A stretch of DNA of 12,652 nt from UBA3064 sp023258775 (GTDB lineage Bacteria > Pseudomonadota > Gammaproteobacteria > Burkholderiales > Burkholderiaceae_E): positions 1-12,652 of the forward strand of contig JBIKXS010000058.1 in NCBI GenBank assembly GCA_044355655.1. Direction: 5' to 3'. The position numbers and the translations under genes were made by a program. Below the pieces are notes generated by a model that ran no database searches, was not told the origin of the DNA, and saw only the letters and a program-made list of their open reading frames with translations. This document shows, in pieces, positions 1 through 7,169 of this stretch (position 1 is its first letter; the number at the start of each line of letters is the position of its first letter).

Positions 1-87
1 CCAGTGCCAACCGATGCTGATCAGGCCACCATTGAAAAGGGCGTCAACTTCCCGACGCTGCAAAGAGTGATCGGAAAAACAACTTAA
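1..87 (+). CDS. 3' end of an unidentified gene (partial)
   Basis: Frame 1 is open from the window edge and ends in TAA at 85-87, giving 28 residues that finish NFPTLQRVIGKTT. Third codon positions are mostly G or C, as in neighbouring katG, which supports real coding. The stop lies 3 bp from the katG stop, so the two genes converge with no room for a conventional terminator between them. I do not recognise the protein from this tail. A short open stretch at an edge can arise by chance, so the call is tentative. Confidence 0.45.
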   Translation, partial: PVPTDADQATIEKGVNFPTLQRVIGKTT

Positions 88-90
88 TTT

Positions 91-2289
91 TTACAGTACT
101 GGCTCAAAACAGGTTGACACGTTCCGAAAACGATCGGCGTTCATCACTTTGGTCCAAGCTGCCACAAAGTCGTTCACAAACTTCTCTTGGTTGTCATCTT
201 GCGCGTAGACCTCGGCATAGGCACGCAGGATGCTGTTGGAGCCGAACACCAGGTCCACGCGGGTGGCGGTGAACTTGGTGGCGCCCGTCGCGCGGTCCAC
301 GATGTCGTAGCTGTTGCGGCCGGTGGGCTTCCAACTGAACGACATGTCGGTCAGGTTCACGAAGAAGTCGTTGGTCAGCGCGCCGGGGCGGCTGGTGAAC
401 ACGCCGTGCTGTGTGCCGCCATGGTTGGTGCCCAGCACGCGCAGGCCCCCCACCAGCACCGTCATCTCGGCAGCAGTCAGGCCCATCAGCTGGGCGCGGT
501 CCAGCAGCATTTCCTCAGGCTTGACGACATAATGCTTCTTCTGCCAGTTGCGGAAGCCATCGGCCAGGGGTTCCAGTACCTCGAACGACTCCACATCGGT
601 CTGTGCCTGGGTGGCATCGCCACGGCCAGGAGCAAACGGCACGGCCACGGTAACGCCAGCGGCCCTGGCAGCCTGCTCAATGCCGAGGTTGCCGCCCAGC
701 ACAATCACGTCAGCAACGCTGGCACCGGTCTCAGCCGCGATCTTCTCGTACACCACCAATACTTTGGCGAGGCGAGCAGGCTCGTTGCCTTCCCAGTCCT
801 TCTGCGGGGCCAGGCGGATGCGCGCACCGTTGGCGCCACCGCGGTGGTCAGAGCCACGGTAAGTGCGGGCGCTGTCCCACGCGGTGGCCACCATGTCACT
901 AACCGACAGGCCGGCGGCCTCGATCCTGGCTTTCACCGCAGCCACGTCGTAACGGGTGTTCCCAGCCGGCACCGGATCTTGCCAGATCAGGTCTTCGGCG
1001 GGCACTTCGGGGCCGATGTAGCGGGATTTCGGTCCCATATCGCGGTGGGTCAGCTTGAACCACGCGCGGGCAAACACCTCGTCAAAATAAGCCTGGTCGG
1101 CGGCGAAGCGTTCCGAGATCTTGCGGTACTCGGGGTCCATCTTCATCGCCATGTCGGCGTCGGTCATGATGGGCATGCAGCGGATGGAAGGGTCTTCCAC
1201 GTCTGGCGGCATGTCTTCGGGCCCAATGTTGATAGGCACCCACTGCCATGCGCCGGCCGGGCTCTTGGTGAGTTCCCAGTCGTAATTCAGCAGCAGCTTG
1301 AAGTAGCCGTTGTCCCACTGGGTGGGGTTCGTGGTCCAGGCACCTTCGATGCCGCTGGTCACAGTGTTACGGCCAATGCCACGGGTCTTGTGGTTCATCC
1401 AGCCAAAGCCCTGTTCTTCCAGGTCCCCGCCTTCGGGGGCCGGGCCCAAATTGGCGGCGCTGCCGTTGCCGTGCGCCTTGCCCACGGTATGGCCACCGGC
1501 AGTCAGGGCCACGGTTTCCTCGTCGTTCATGGCCATGCGGGCGAAGGTGATGCGCACGTCATGGGCGGTTTTAAGAGGGTCGGGCTCGCCATCCACCCCT
1601 TCGGGGTTGACGTATATCAGGCCCATCATCACCGCGGCAAGGGGGTTTTCCAACTCGCGCTGGCCGCTGTAACGGCTGCCTTCACTGCCGCTGGGAGCCA
1701 GCCATGCCTTCTCGCTGCCCCAGTAGATGTCTTTCTCGGGGTGCCAGATGTCTTCGCGGCCGAAAGCAAAGCCAAAAGTCTTGAAACCCATGGATTCATA
1801 AGCCACGTTGCCGGCGAGGACGATCAGGTCGGCCCAGCTGATCTGGTTGCCGTATTTCTTCTTGATGGGCCACAACAGGCGCCGGGCCTTATCGAGGTTG
1901 CCGTTGTCGGGCCAAGAGTTCAGGGGCGCGAAGCGCTGGTTGCCGGTGCCAGCGCCGCCCCGGCCGTCGGCCACACGGTATGTGCCGGCAGCATGCCAGG
2001 CCATGCGGATCATCAGACCGCCGTAGTGGCCCCAGTCGGCGGGCCACCAGGGCTGGCTGCTGGTCATCAGCTCGGTCAGGTCTTTCTTCAGCGCGGCCAC
2101 ATCAAGTTTCTTGACCGCTTCGCGGTAGTTGAAACCCTGCAGCGGATTGGTCTTGCAGTCGTGTTGATGAAGAATGTCCAAATTGAGAGACTCAGGCCAC
2201 CATGCTTGAGCCGTATTGGCATGGTTGACGTTTGAGTTTGCCCCGTGCATGACAGGACATGCCGCTGAAATGTTTTGCTCCATCGTCAT
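91..2289 (-). CDS. katG: Catalase-peroxidase KatG
   Basis: Bifunctional haem enzyme that breaks down hydrogen peroxide (catalase) and also has broad peroxidase activity; cytoplasmic. At 732 residues it has the full family length, with two tandem peroxidase-like domains and haem only in the N-terminal one. Visible residues are distal Arg95, Trp98 and His99 (RMAWHAAGTYR), proximal His267 (GGHTVGKAHG), and the Trp98-Tyr226-Met252 set that forms the KatG cross-linked adduct (IYVNPEG, RMAMND). Trp318 and the mobile Arg423 (HRDMGPKSR) are also kept, so it should be active. The start is supported by AGGAG 6 nt before the ATG at 2289; a second ATG lies two codons in. It is transcribed divergently from a TonB-dependent receptor, with an OxyR-like site between them. 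GC content is clearly higher than in the genes to the right, which suggests a different origin. Confidence 0.97.
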   Translation of the reverse strand: MTMEQNISAACPVMHGANSNVNHANTAQAWWPESLNLDILHQHDCKTNPLQGFNYREAVKKLDVAALKKDLTELMTSSQPWWPADWGHYGGLMIRMAWHAAGTYRVADGRGGAGTGNQRFAPLNSWPDNGNLDKARRLLWPIKKKYGNQISWADLIVLAGNVAYESMGFKTFGFAFGREDIWHPEKDIYWGSEKAWLAPSGSEGSRYSGQRELENPLAAVMMGLIYVNPEGVDGEPDPLKTAHDVRITFARMAMNDEETVALTAGGHTVGKAHGNGSAANLGPAPEGGDLEEQGFGWMNHKTRGIGRNTVTSGIEGAWTTNPTQWDNGYFKLLLNYDWELTKSPAGAWQWVPINIGPEDMPPDVEDPSIRCMPIMTDADMAMKMDPEYRKISERFAADQAYFDEVFARAWFKLTHRDMGPKSRYIGPEVPAEDLIWQDPVPAGNTRYDVAAVKARIEAAGLSVSDMVATAWDSARTYRGSDHRGGANGARIRLAPQKDWEGNEPARLAKVLVVYEKIAAETGASVADVIVLGGNLGIEQAARAAGVTVAVPFAPGRGDATQAQTDVESFEVLEPLADGFRNWQKKHYVVKPEEMLLDRAQLMGLTAAEMTVLVGGLRVLGTNHGGTQHGVFTSRPGALTNDFFVNLTDMSFSWKPTGRNSYDIVDRATGATKFTATRVDLVFGSNSILRAYAEVYAQDDNQEKFVNDFVAAWTKVMNADRFRNVSTCFEPVL

Positions 2290-2351
2290 TTAAGACTCCT
2301 CTTAAGTGTTTCGGTCAGGTGTTTTGGTCGATTGATCAAGCAATCCGTCTC

Positions 2352-2374
2352 GACAAGCCAATTTTTAACTTGTC
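2352..2374. promoter_or_regulatory. Inverted repeat near the katG promoter
   Basis: GACAAG at 2352-2357 and CTTGTC at 2369-2374 form a 6-bp inverted repeat around an 11-bp AT-rich spacer, about 65-85 bp upstream of the katG start. It overlaps possible katG -35 elements read on the minus strand (TTGACA, complement of 2371-2376; a second, TTGACT, is the complement of 2389-2394). No convincing -10 is visible. It could be an operator or a chance repeat. Confidence 0.25.
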
Positions 2375-2411
2375 AATCGCACCCGCCCAGTCAATTGTTT
2401 TTATCTATCTA

Positions 2412-2448
2412 ATAGGGATAACCTATAAAACTCCTATTTACGAATTAT
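2412..2448 (-). promoter_or_regulatory. OxyR-like tandem binding site
   Basis: The OxyR consensus is two ATAGnTnnnAnCTAT elements separated by 7 bp. Here 2412-2426 reads ATAGGGATAACCTAT (one mismatch in the defined positions) and 2434-2448 reads CTATTTACGAATTAT (three mismatches), with exactly 7 bp between them. The site is 123-159 bp upstream of the katG start and just beyond the possible -35 elements, as expected for OxyR activation. It also lies upstream of the divergent receptor gene, so the target could be either or both. No oxyR gene is in the window. The match was made by eye. Confidence 0.5.
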
Positions 2449-2453
2449 TCCTA

Positions 2454-2482
2454 TTGCAGAACTTGTCGCGTTTGTATAGGAT
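2454..2482 (+). promoter_or_regulatory. Possible promoter of the receptor operon
   Basis: TTGCAG at 2454-2459 and TAGGAT at 2477-2482 are 17 bp apart and could be a weak sigma-70 -35/-10 pair (3 of 6 and 4 of 6 consensus bases). It lies about 80 bp before the receptor start. The -10 overlaps the left part of the Fur-like sequence, the usual arrangement for iron repression. It is a weak match on its own. Confidence 0.3.
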
Positions 2483-2496
2483 TAATTCTCATTTGT
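2478..2496 (+). promoter_or_regulatory. Fur-like box upstream of the receptor gene
   Basis: The stretch GGATTAATTCTCATTTG contains ATTCTCATT, a good match to one half of proteobacterial Fur boxes; the left half is poorly conserved. It lies 65-83 bp before the start of a siderophore-receptor gene, where a Fur operator is expected. The inference rests on one good half-site plus context. Confidence 0.4.
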
Positions 2497-2560
2497 TTTT
2501 TGTTCTCACAGCACTTCCTCGCTGCACTCGCTATCCGATCGCAATACAAGGACCCTCCAA

Positions 2561-4780
2561 ATGTCGCACAACCCTCTTGGCACGCCCATTCGCTACTGGC
2601 TCATTGGCCTTAGCTTGCTCGGTCATTCCGCGGCTAACGCCCAGCTCAAGCAAGCGGAAGCAAGCGTTGAAGTCCATGCAAAACGCGAGATCGAGGAGGG
2701 AAAATCAGCACTAAAGGCGAACACCACACGCATCGGCAAAGGGCTGATGGAGCTTCGGGACATCCCTCAGTCACTGACCGTTATTACCGAGAAGCTTCTG
2801 GATGACCGCAATCTCGACACACTAAAGGAAGCACTAAAGCAAAGTGCTGGTGTGAGTTTTCAAGCGGCTGAGGGCTCTGAGGAAGATATCAGGATACGGG
2901 GATTCTCATTGCAATCCACGGGCGACATTTTTATCGACGGCATGCGAGACCCAGCCTTTTATGAGCGTGATAGTTTTAATTGGGATCGTCTCGAGATACT
3001 GCGCGGTTCAGCCTCCATGCTTTTTGGCAGAGGCTCGACCGGCGGTGCTGTCAATCAGGTCAGTAAGTTGCCACTGAGCTTTTCGCGTAAGTCGGCCGAT
3101 CTAACAATTGGCAGCGGCGACTATCGACGATTCACTGCGGACCTCAACCATGTGATCGCGCGCGATCAAGCCTTGCGTCTTAACCTCATGAAGACGCTCG
3201 GTGACCGCGATGGCCTCAAAACCGATAAAGCAGGCGTAGCACTCAGCTATGCCATTGATATCGGTACTACGAATGAATGGATCTTTCAAGGCTACGCTTT
3301 AGATAACAATAATGGCATTCATTACGGTTTACCCTGGCTGTCGCCAAGCAAGAATAGCTCAGGCAATTTACTTTGGCCGACTGATCCGAAAAACTATTAT
3401 GGCGCAGCAAGTGACTACAACCGGACTGGCACAAGGCAAGCCTCGGTACTCCATATTCATCGCATGAGCGGTCAGGCCGAGTGGCGAACTGCACTTCGCC
3501 TTGCTCAGTACGACCGCGATCAGCGGGCAAGCGCCATTCGCTTTGCTCCAGCTAATCAGCAAGTCAATAACTTATCCGTCGATGTCGATACCTTCTCGCC
3601 GGCAACCGTGCTCACAAGAGGCAATAACGTCAAGATCATGGACATGCGCACGGCATATCTTCAATCGGATTACGCGGCCGAGCACCACTGGTGGAGCCTC
3701 AAGCATAAGGTACAAGCCGGGATCGACATGGCCATTGAGGATTTTGAAAATCGAGCAGCAAGCGCCATTGCTACAAAACCACGAACGACTGTAGGCAGCC
3801 CCAATGATGGCTTAGGCGTTGATGAGGCTTCCCGCGCACTAACGCTTACGCGTAGCTTCCATGCAAAGGCCTTTGGCGCCTACGCACAAAATCTTCTCAG
3901 CCTTTCTGAAAGCTGGAAACTACTTGGGGGGCTTCGATTCGACCAATTGAGCGGTGATTATCGAAACCTCATAACGCCAAGCGCCTCTTCAGCAAGCAAC
4001 CCTTGCACCGTACAAGCCGATGCCAGTATTGGCCGACATGACGCCCTGTGGAGTAAGCGTAGCGGTCTGTTATATCAACCGAGCGAACAAAGCTCCTGGC
4101 ATCTTTCTTACGGCACCTCGTTCAACACGTCTGGTGACACCTATCAGTATGACGCAGGCACTGTTAACACGGCACCCGAATCGAGCCGAAATATCGAGTT
4201 GGGCGGCAAGTTTGAACATCTTGAGGGTCAATTGAGTACCCGCTTTGCCTTCTTTCACACCACCAAATACAACGAACGAAACCGTGACGCCGACACTGTC
4301 AATGCGTGTAACTACGTGCTGTCTGGTAAGCGGCACGCAGCTGGCATCGAATTCGATGCAGCCGGCAGGATCAATCCGTTCTGGGACATGTATCTATCTT
4401 ATGCTTACATTCCAACGGCAAAAGTCGATGCTTCAAGTGGTGCAGCCGGCACGGAGCCCATTGGTGCAAGACCAGGACTCACGCCGCGTCATAGTGCAAG
4501 TCTTTGGAGCAGTGTTAAGCCCCGAAGTGATGTGCGCTTAGGAGCTGGCCTTAATTATCGCAGCAGTGATCGCCCGGTTGGTCTAGCGCAGAGCTCAACG
4601 ATTCAAGCACCAGGCTTCGTAAGTATCGACGCCATGGCTGAATACATCGAAGGACCTTGGGCTTACAAACTCAACCTGGTCAACCTTACGAACAAACACT
4701 ATGCCGACCTCCTCTACCGCGGCCACTATGTGCCTGGAAGACCACGGACGCTTCAGCTCAGTGCAAGCTATAACTTCTAA
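2561..4780 (+). CDS. TonB-dependent siderophore receptor
   Basis: Outer-membrane gated channel that imports a ferric siderophore using energy from TonB-ExbB-ExbD. At 739 residues it has the usual length. A signal peptide ends at ANA|Q (about residue 27), followed by a possible TonB box near residues 33-41. The plug domain shows RDIPQSLTVIT (66-76), IRIRGF (110-115) and ILRGSASMLFGRGSTGGAVN (146-165), typical of the siderophore-receptor subfamily. The remainder is a beta-barrel ending in the sorting signal SYNF with C-terminal Phe. The plug pattern resembles catecholate receptors such as Fiu, but the ligand cannot be read from sequence. The start is supported by AAGGA 8 nt before the ATG. A DUF1513 gene follows 6 bp later, so the two are probably one operon. 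A Fur-like half-site upstream suggests iron repression. No siderophore synthesis or ABC import genes are nearby. Confidence 0.93.
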   Translation: MSHNPLGTPIRYWLIGLSLLGHSAANAQLKQAEASVEVHAKREIEEGKSALKANTTRIGKGLMELRDIPQSLTVITEKLLDDRNLDTLKEALKQSAGVSFQAAEGSEEDIRIRGFSLQSTGDIFIDGMRDPAFYERDSFNWDRLEILRGSASMLFGRGSTGGAVNQVSKLPLSFSRKSADLTIGSGDYRRFTADLNHVIARDQALRLNLMKTLGDRDGLKTDKAGVALSYAIDIGTTNEWIFQGYALDNNNGIHYGLPWLSPSKNSSGNLLWPTDPKNYYGAASDYNRTGTRQASVLHIHRMSGQAEWRTALRLAQYDRDQRASAIRFAPANQQVNNLSVDVDTFSPATVLTRGNNVKIMDMRTAYLQSDYAAEHHWWSLKHKVQAGIDMAIEDFENRAASAIATKPRTTVGSPNDGLGVDEASRALTLTRSFHAKAFGAYAQNLLSLSESWKLLGGLRFDQLSGDYRNLITPSASSASNPCTVQADASIGRHDALWSKRSGLLYQPSEQSSWHLSYGTSFNTSGDTYQYDAGTVNTAPESSRNIELGGKFEHLEGQLSTRFAFFHTTKYNERNRDADTVNACNYVLSGKRHAAGIEFDAAGRINPFWDMYLSYAYIPTAKVDASSGAAGTEPIGARPGLTPRHSASLWSSVKPRSDVRLGAGLNYRSSDRPVGLAQSSTIQAPGFVSIDAMAEYIEGPWAYKLNLVNLTNKHYADLLYRGHYVPGRPRTLQLSASYNF

Positions 4781-4786
4781 TCCGAT

Positions 4787-6019
4787 ATGAAATCAATCAA
4801 GCGACGTCAATGGTTTGCGCAGGCCTTTCAGCGAGGTATACCACTTATCATTCCAGCAACAGGTGCACTGCAATCAACTAACGCAGCGCTCGCCCAAATG
4901 ACGCAGTTGAGTGGACACGAGCAGGCAGAAGCCTTAACCGATATGCCCAAAGCTTCGAAATCGGCGCATCTTGCGGCACTTTCATCGACCTTCCTTGCCT
5001 CATGGCGCAGCCCTAGAAAGGATAGTGACCACTATCTTGGGCTTATCCACGCCGACTGGCAGGCAGAGCGATGCCGAATCCTTGAACGCGTGAAACTAAA
5101 TGGACGCCCACACGGTCTTAATCAGCTTGCTGATGGCAGCGTGATTGCGATGGGGCTGCGTCCTGGTCGATGGCTGATGCATTGGAGAGGCTCGAGCGAA
5201 TGCTACATCAATGCTGCCAATGGCTTCGCGTTTAATGGCCATGCTGAAGTTTGCGAAGATCGTTCTGTAATCTACACCACTGAGACCTCGGTTCATGACC
5301 AGCGCGGTTACCTCGCTGTTAGGGATGCCAGGCGATTCGAAGTACTTGAGCGCTGGCCCACGAATGGTATTGAGCCTCACCATGTTTTGCTTGATCGGCA
5401 TGGGCGACTTTGGATTGCGCACGGCGGAATTCGCCGAGGTGCGATGGATCAAAAGCTTGATCTTGCGTCGATGCAATCCAAGCTGAGTTGTATGGATGCG
5501 CAAAGCGGTGCGGTGATCGGCGAGTGGTCCTTAGCCGATCGCCGACTGTCGATGCGTCACCTTGCGTTGAGCGACGTAGCACATACTGCTTCATCACCCC
5601 ATCAAGTGCTGATTGGTATAGCGATGCAAGCCGAACACGACAGCCTCGAGACAAGAAGGCTCGCGCCAAGCCTTGCGATTTTCCGTGACGATCGTCTTGA
5701 AGTTATATCAACAGGAACCGATGCTCTAGGCTACGGCGCCGATATAAGCGCAGCGCCGGACGGGGGCTTTTGTCTTTCAAGCAATCGGGCGCGGAAAATG
5801 CTCTGGTGGCGGCCGAAATTGGACCAAGCCCTAAGCGTCGTTGCAACGATTGAAGAGCCCTACGCACTTTGCAAGGATGCCGAATGCACCAACGTTTATT
5901 TGGCATGCGCTTGGGGTGTAGCAAGGTGGCAGCCGAAGCAAGCGCAGCTCCTGCCTTGGCCCGAACCGATGGTACTGGATAACCATTGGAGCCTTATGTC
6001 GACGGCCGGCGATGCATGA
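4787..6019 (+). CDS. DUF1513 family periplasmic protein
   Basis: Probable exported beta-propeller of the DUF1513 family, whose biochemical role is unknown; relatives often sit in iron-regulated clusters with imelysin-like proteins. At 410 residues it carries several family hallmarks: FNGHAEV (149-155), IYTTETS (162-168), NGIEPHHVLLDRHGRLWIAH (193-212), GGIRR (213-217) and MRHLALS (256-262). The N-terminus has a twin arginine (KRRQWF, residues 5-10), a hydrophobic stretch and AALAQ, suggesting Tat export. The ATG is 6 bp after the receptor stop, so the genes are probably co-transcribed and may be translationally coupled. The context points to a part in iron or metal-complex uptake. It converges on the NTF2-like gene with a 14-bp gap and no visible terminator. 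Family assignment is from remembered motifs. Confidence 0.78.
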   Translation: MKSIKRRQWFAQAFQRGIPLIIPATGALQSTNAALAQMTQLSGHEQAEALTDMPKASKSAHLAALSSTFLASWRSPRKDSDHYLGLIHADWQAERCRILERVKLNGRPHGLNQLADGSVIAMGLRPGRWLMHWRGSSECYINAANGFAFNGHAEVCEDRSVIYTTETSVHDQRGYLAVRDARRFEVLERWPTNGIEPHHVLLDRHGRLWIAHGGIRRGAMDQKLDLASMQSKLSCMDAQSGAVIGEWSLADRRLSMRHLALSDVAHTASSPHQVLIGIAMQAEHDSLETRRLAPSLAIFRDDRLEVISTGTDALGYGADISAAPDGGFCLSSNRARKMLWWRPKLDQALSVVATIEEPYALCKDAECTNVYLACAWGVARWQPKQAQLLPWPEPMVLDNHWSLMSTAGDA

Positions 6020-6033
6020 AGATGGCAAAACGC

Positions 6034-6477
6034 CTATCTTCGCTCAGCAATCTTTTGTAGCATTTCACCCATTTTTTGATGCACCAGATTAACCGCCTTC
6101 AGCGGTCGCAGCATGACCTTGAAATCGGTGATCTGATGATTGCAATCCCAACTGATCAGGTCGATACCATTAATCTGGATACCTTCAATCTCAGTGGCAA
6201 ATTCTAAAAGCGCCTCACGCTGCCCCACAATCTCTCGAAGGTACTTGAACTGATTCGTGTTTAAGACCGTCATCGCTCCCATCAGGTACTGGAAACAAAT
6301 AGCTCGACCAATTTGCGGGGTGTGAACCACTGGCGAATGAAAGACGACGTCATGATGTAACAAATCATGGAGCACCAACGGGTCACGCGACACAACAACC
6401 TCATGCCACTTGCGCAATGCGGGCGGCAAGCTCGCCTCAGTCAATGCTTCATTTGCTGTTGTCATCTTTAAGCTCAC
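6034..6477 (-). CDS. NTF2-like (SnoaL-type) protein
   Basis: Small cone-shaped alpha+beta fold protein of the nuclear transport factor 2-like superfamily, with members that are enzymes or ligand-binding proteins. Family features are the N-terminal helix (LRKWHEVVVSRD), LHDLLHHDVVFHSPVVHTP and the strand-rich second half (LLEFATEIEGIQINGIDLIS, then ITDFKVMLRPLKAV). The length (147 residues) fits one domain. No signal peptide is seen. The start is uncertain: the GTG at 6477 overlaps the TGA of the upstream VOC gene (GTGA), while an ATG four codons later (6465, MTTANEAL) is an equally good start. The overlap implies translational coupling with the VOC gene. Its substrate is unknown. Confidence 0.75.
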   Translation of the reverse strand: MSLKMTTANEALTEASLPPALRKWHEVVVSRDPLVLHDLLHHDVVFHSPVVHTPQIGRAICFQYLMGAMTVLNTNQFKYLREIVGQREALLEFATEIEGIQINGIDLISWDCNHQITDFKVMLRPLKAVNLVHQKMGEMLQKIAERR

Positions 6478-6869
6478 TCGTTATTCGTGCAAACCGCTTC
6501 TAAGTGGTGGCCATCGGGATCGATCACAAAAGCGGCGTAATAGTTTGGCCCGTAGTGAAGGCGCAGACCCGGACGTCCATCATCAATGCCACCAGTGGCC
6601 ATTGCAGCCTCGTAAAAATCAATCACTGCTTGCCTGCTCGGTGAAGCAAAAGCGAGATGGAAGCCTGGCAATCTCATGATGGATTCATGCACTTGCTTGA
6701 TCGCAAGTTTATCGCCCGATCCAGGTGGCCCATAACCGATGGCCTTTCTGTCAAGAGCCGCGTCCAAGTCACTCCAAACGCGTACATAGCCAAGCGGAGA
6801 TAGCACTGCATCGTAAAACAGCGCCGCTCGGTCAATGTCCAAGGATCCGAGGGAAATATGATGCAACAT
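6474..6869 (-). CDS. VOC family (glyoxalase-like) protein
   Basis: Vicinal-oxygen-chelate fold protein; the superfamily covers glyoxalases, dioxygenases and antibiotic-binding proteins. Taken from the ATG at 6869 it has 131 residues. It begins MLHHISLGSLDIDRAALFYD, the classic first beta-alpha unit, and ends YAAFVIDPDGHHLEAVC, the classic last strand. Possible metal ligands are His4, His71 (GFHLAFA) and Glu124. A TTG one codon earlier (6872) is also possible, but GGAAA 6 nt before the ATG favours 6869. It probably forms an operon with the NTF2-like gene, whose start overlaps its stop. The exact reaction cannot be assigned, and no known biosynthetic or resistance genes adjoin it. Confidence 0.85.
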   Translation of the reverse strand: MLHHISLGSLDIDRAALFYDAVLSPLGYVRVWSDLDAALDRKAIGYGPPGSGDKLAIKQVHESIMRLPGFHLAFASPSRQAVIDFYEAAMATGGIDDGRPGLRLHYGPNYYAAFVIDPDGHHLEAVCTNNE

Positions 6870-6956
6870 CAAAGTTTTCCATTCACGTCATCAAATCGCT
6901 TGAATTGTTAGCTATTGAGGGAAAAAGAGCGTAGGCTCGGCTTGATAGGTTTTTCA

Positions 6957-7036
6957 GCCAACTTAGTAGCGTATTTCGGCGCACTTGGTAGGCTTGTTCA
7001 GCACACTTGTAAGCTCATTCAGCGCAAAGTATGCCG
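6957..7036. repeat. Imperfect ~22-bp direct repeats
   Basis: Three consecutive units align at 6957-6978, 6979-7000 and 7001-7021, each on the pattern GC-(C/G/A)-(C/A)-ACTT-G-TA-GC, the last two ending TTCA. A fourth, shorter unit (GCGCAAAGTATGCCG) follows. Repeated ~20-bp blocks of this kind occur as transposase-binding sites inside the ends of IS21-like elements and as regulator-binding arrays. No transposase gene is adjacent, so the nature is open. Confidence 0.5.
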
Positions 7037-7041
7037 AAATT

Positions 7042-7081
7042 TTTGACTCTTTTCCTTTCAGTTTGACTCTTTTCCTTTCAA
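7042..7081. repeat. 20-bp tandem duplication
   Basis: The unit TTTGACTCTTTTCCTTTCAG at 7042-7061 is repeated at once at 7062-7081 with only the last base changed (G to A). Each copy contains TTGACT, which could act as a -35, but I find no matching -10 downstream. It abuts the 22-bp repeats. Such near-identity suggests a recent duplication, for example by replication slippage or at a mobile-element end. Confidence 0.85.
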
Positions 7082-7169
7082 TTACCCTGCCAAAGTCCAA
7101 CGGGCATCTTCAGGAGCCAAAGAAAACCCAAGATTTCACGAATCATAATGTTCTTTTTTATCGGATTTC

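Larger units (their letters stand above)
6870..7169. other. 300-bp intergenic region with repeats, no gene
   Basis: I see no convincing gene here. Short open frames exist but lack family features, and the DNA is AT-rich and repetitive. The region holds the upstream side of the minus-strand VOC gene, a run of three or four imperfect 22-bp repeats (6957 to about 7036) and an almost exact 20-bp tandem duplication (7042-7081). It separates a minus-strand operon from plus-strand genes of unknown function. Confidence 0.6.

Noticed and set aside
187..2235. 682-codon open frame on the plus strand opposite katG
   Set aside because: It is the antisense shadow of a GC-rich gene; its translation is rich in His, Val, Gly and Ala with no family motifs, while katG on the minus strand is unmistakable.
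6020..6033. Terminator between the convergent DUF1513 and NTF2-like genes
   Set aside because: Only 14 bp lie between the stops and no stem-loop with a T-run is visible.
6957..7081. CRISPR array
   Set aside because: Repeats are directly adjacent with no unique spacers, are degenerate, and no cas gene is nearby.
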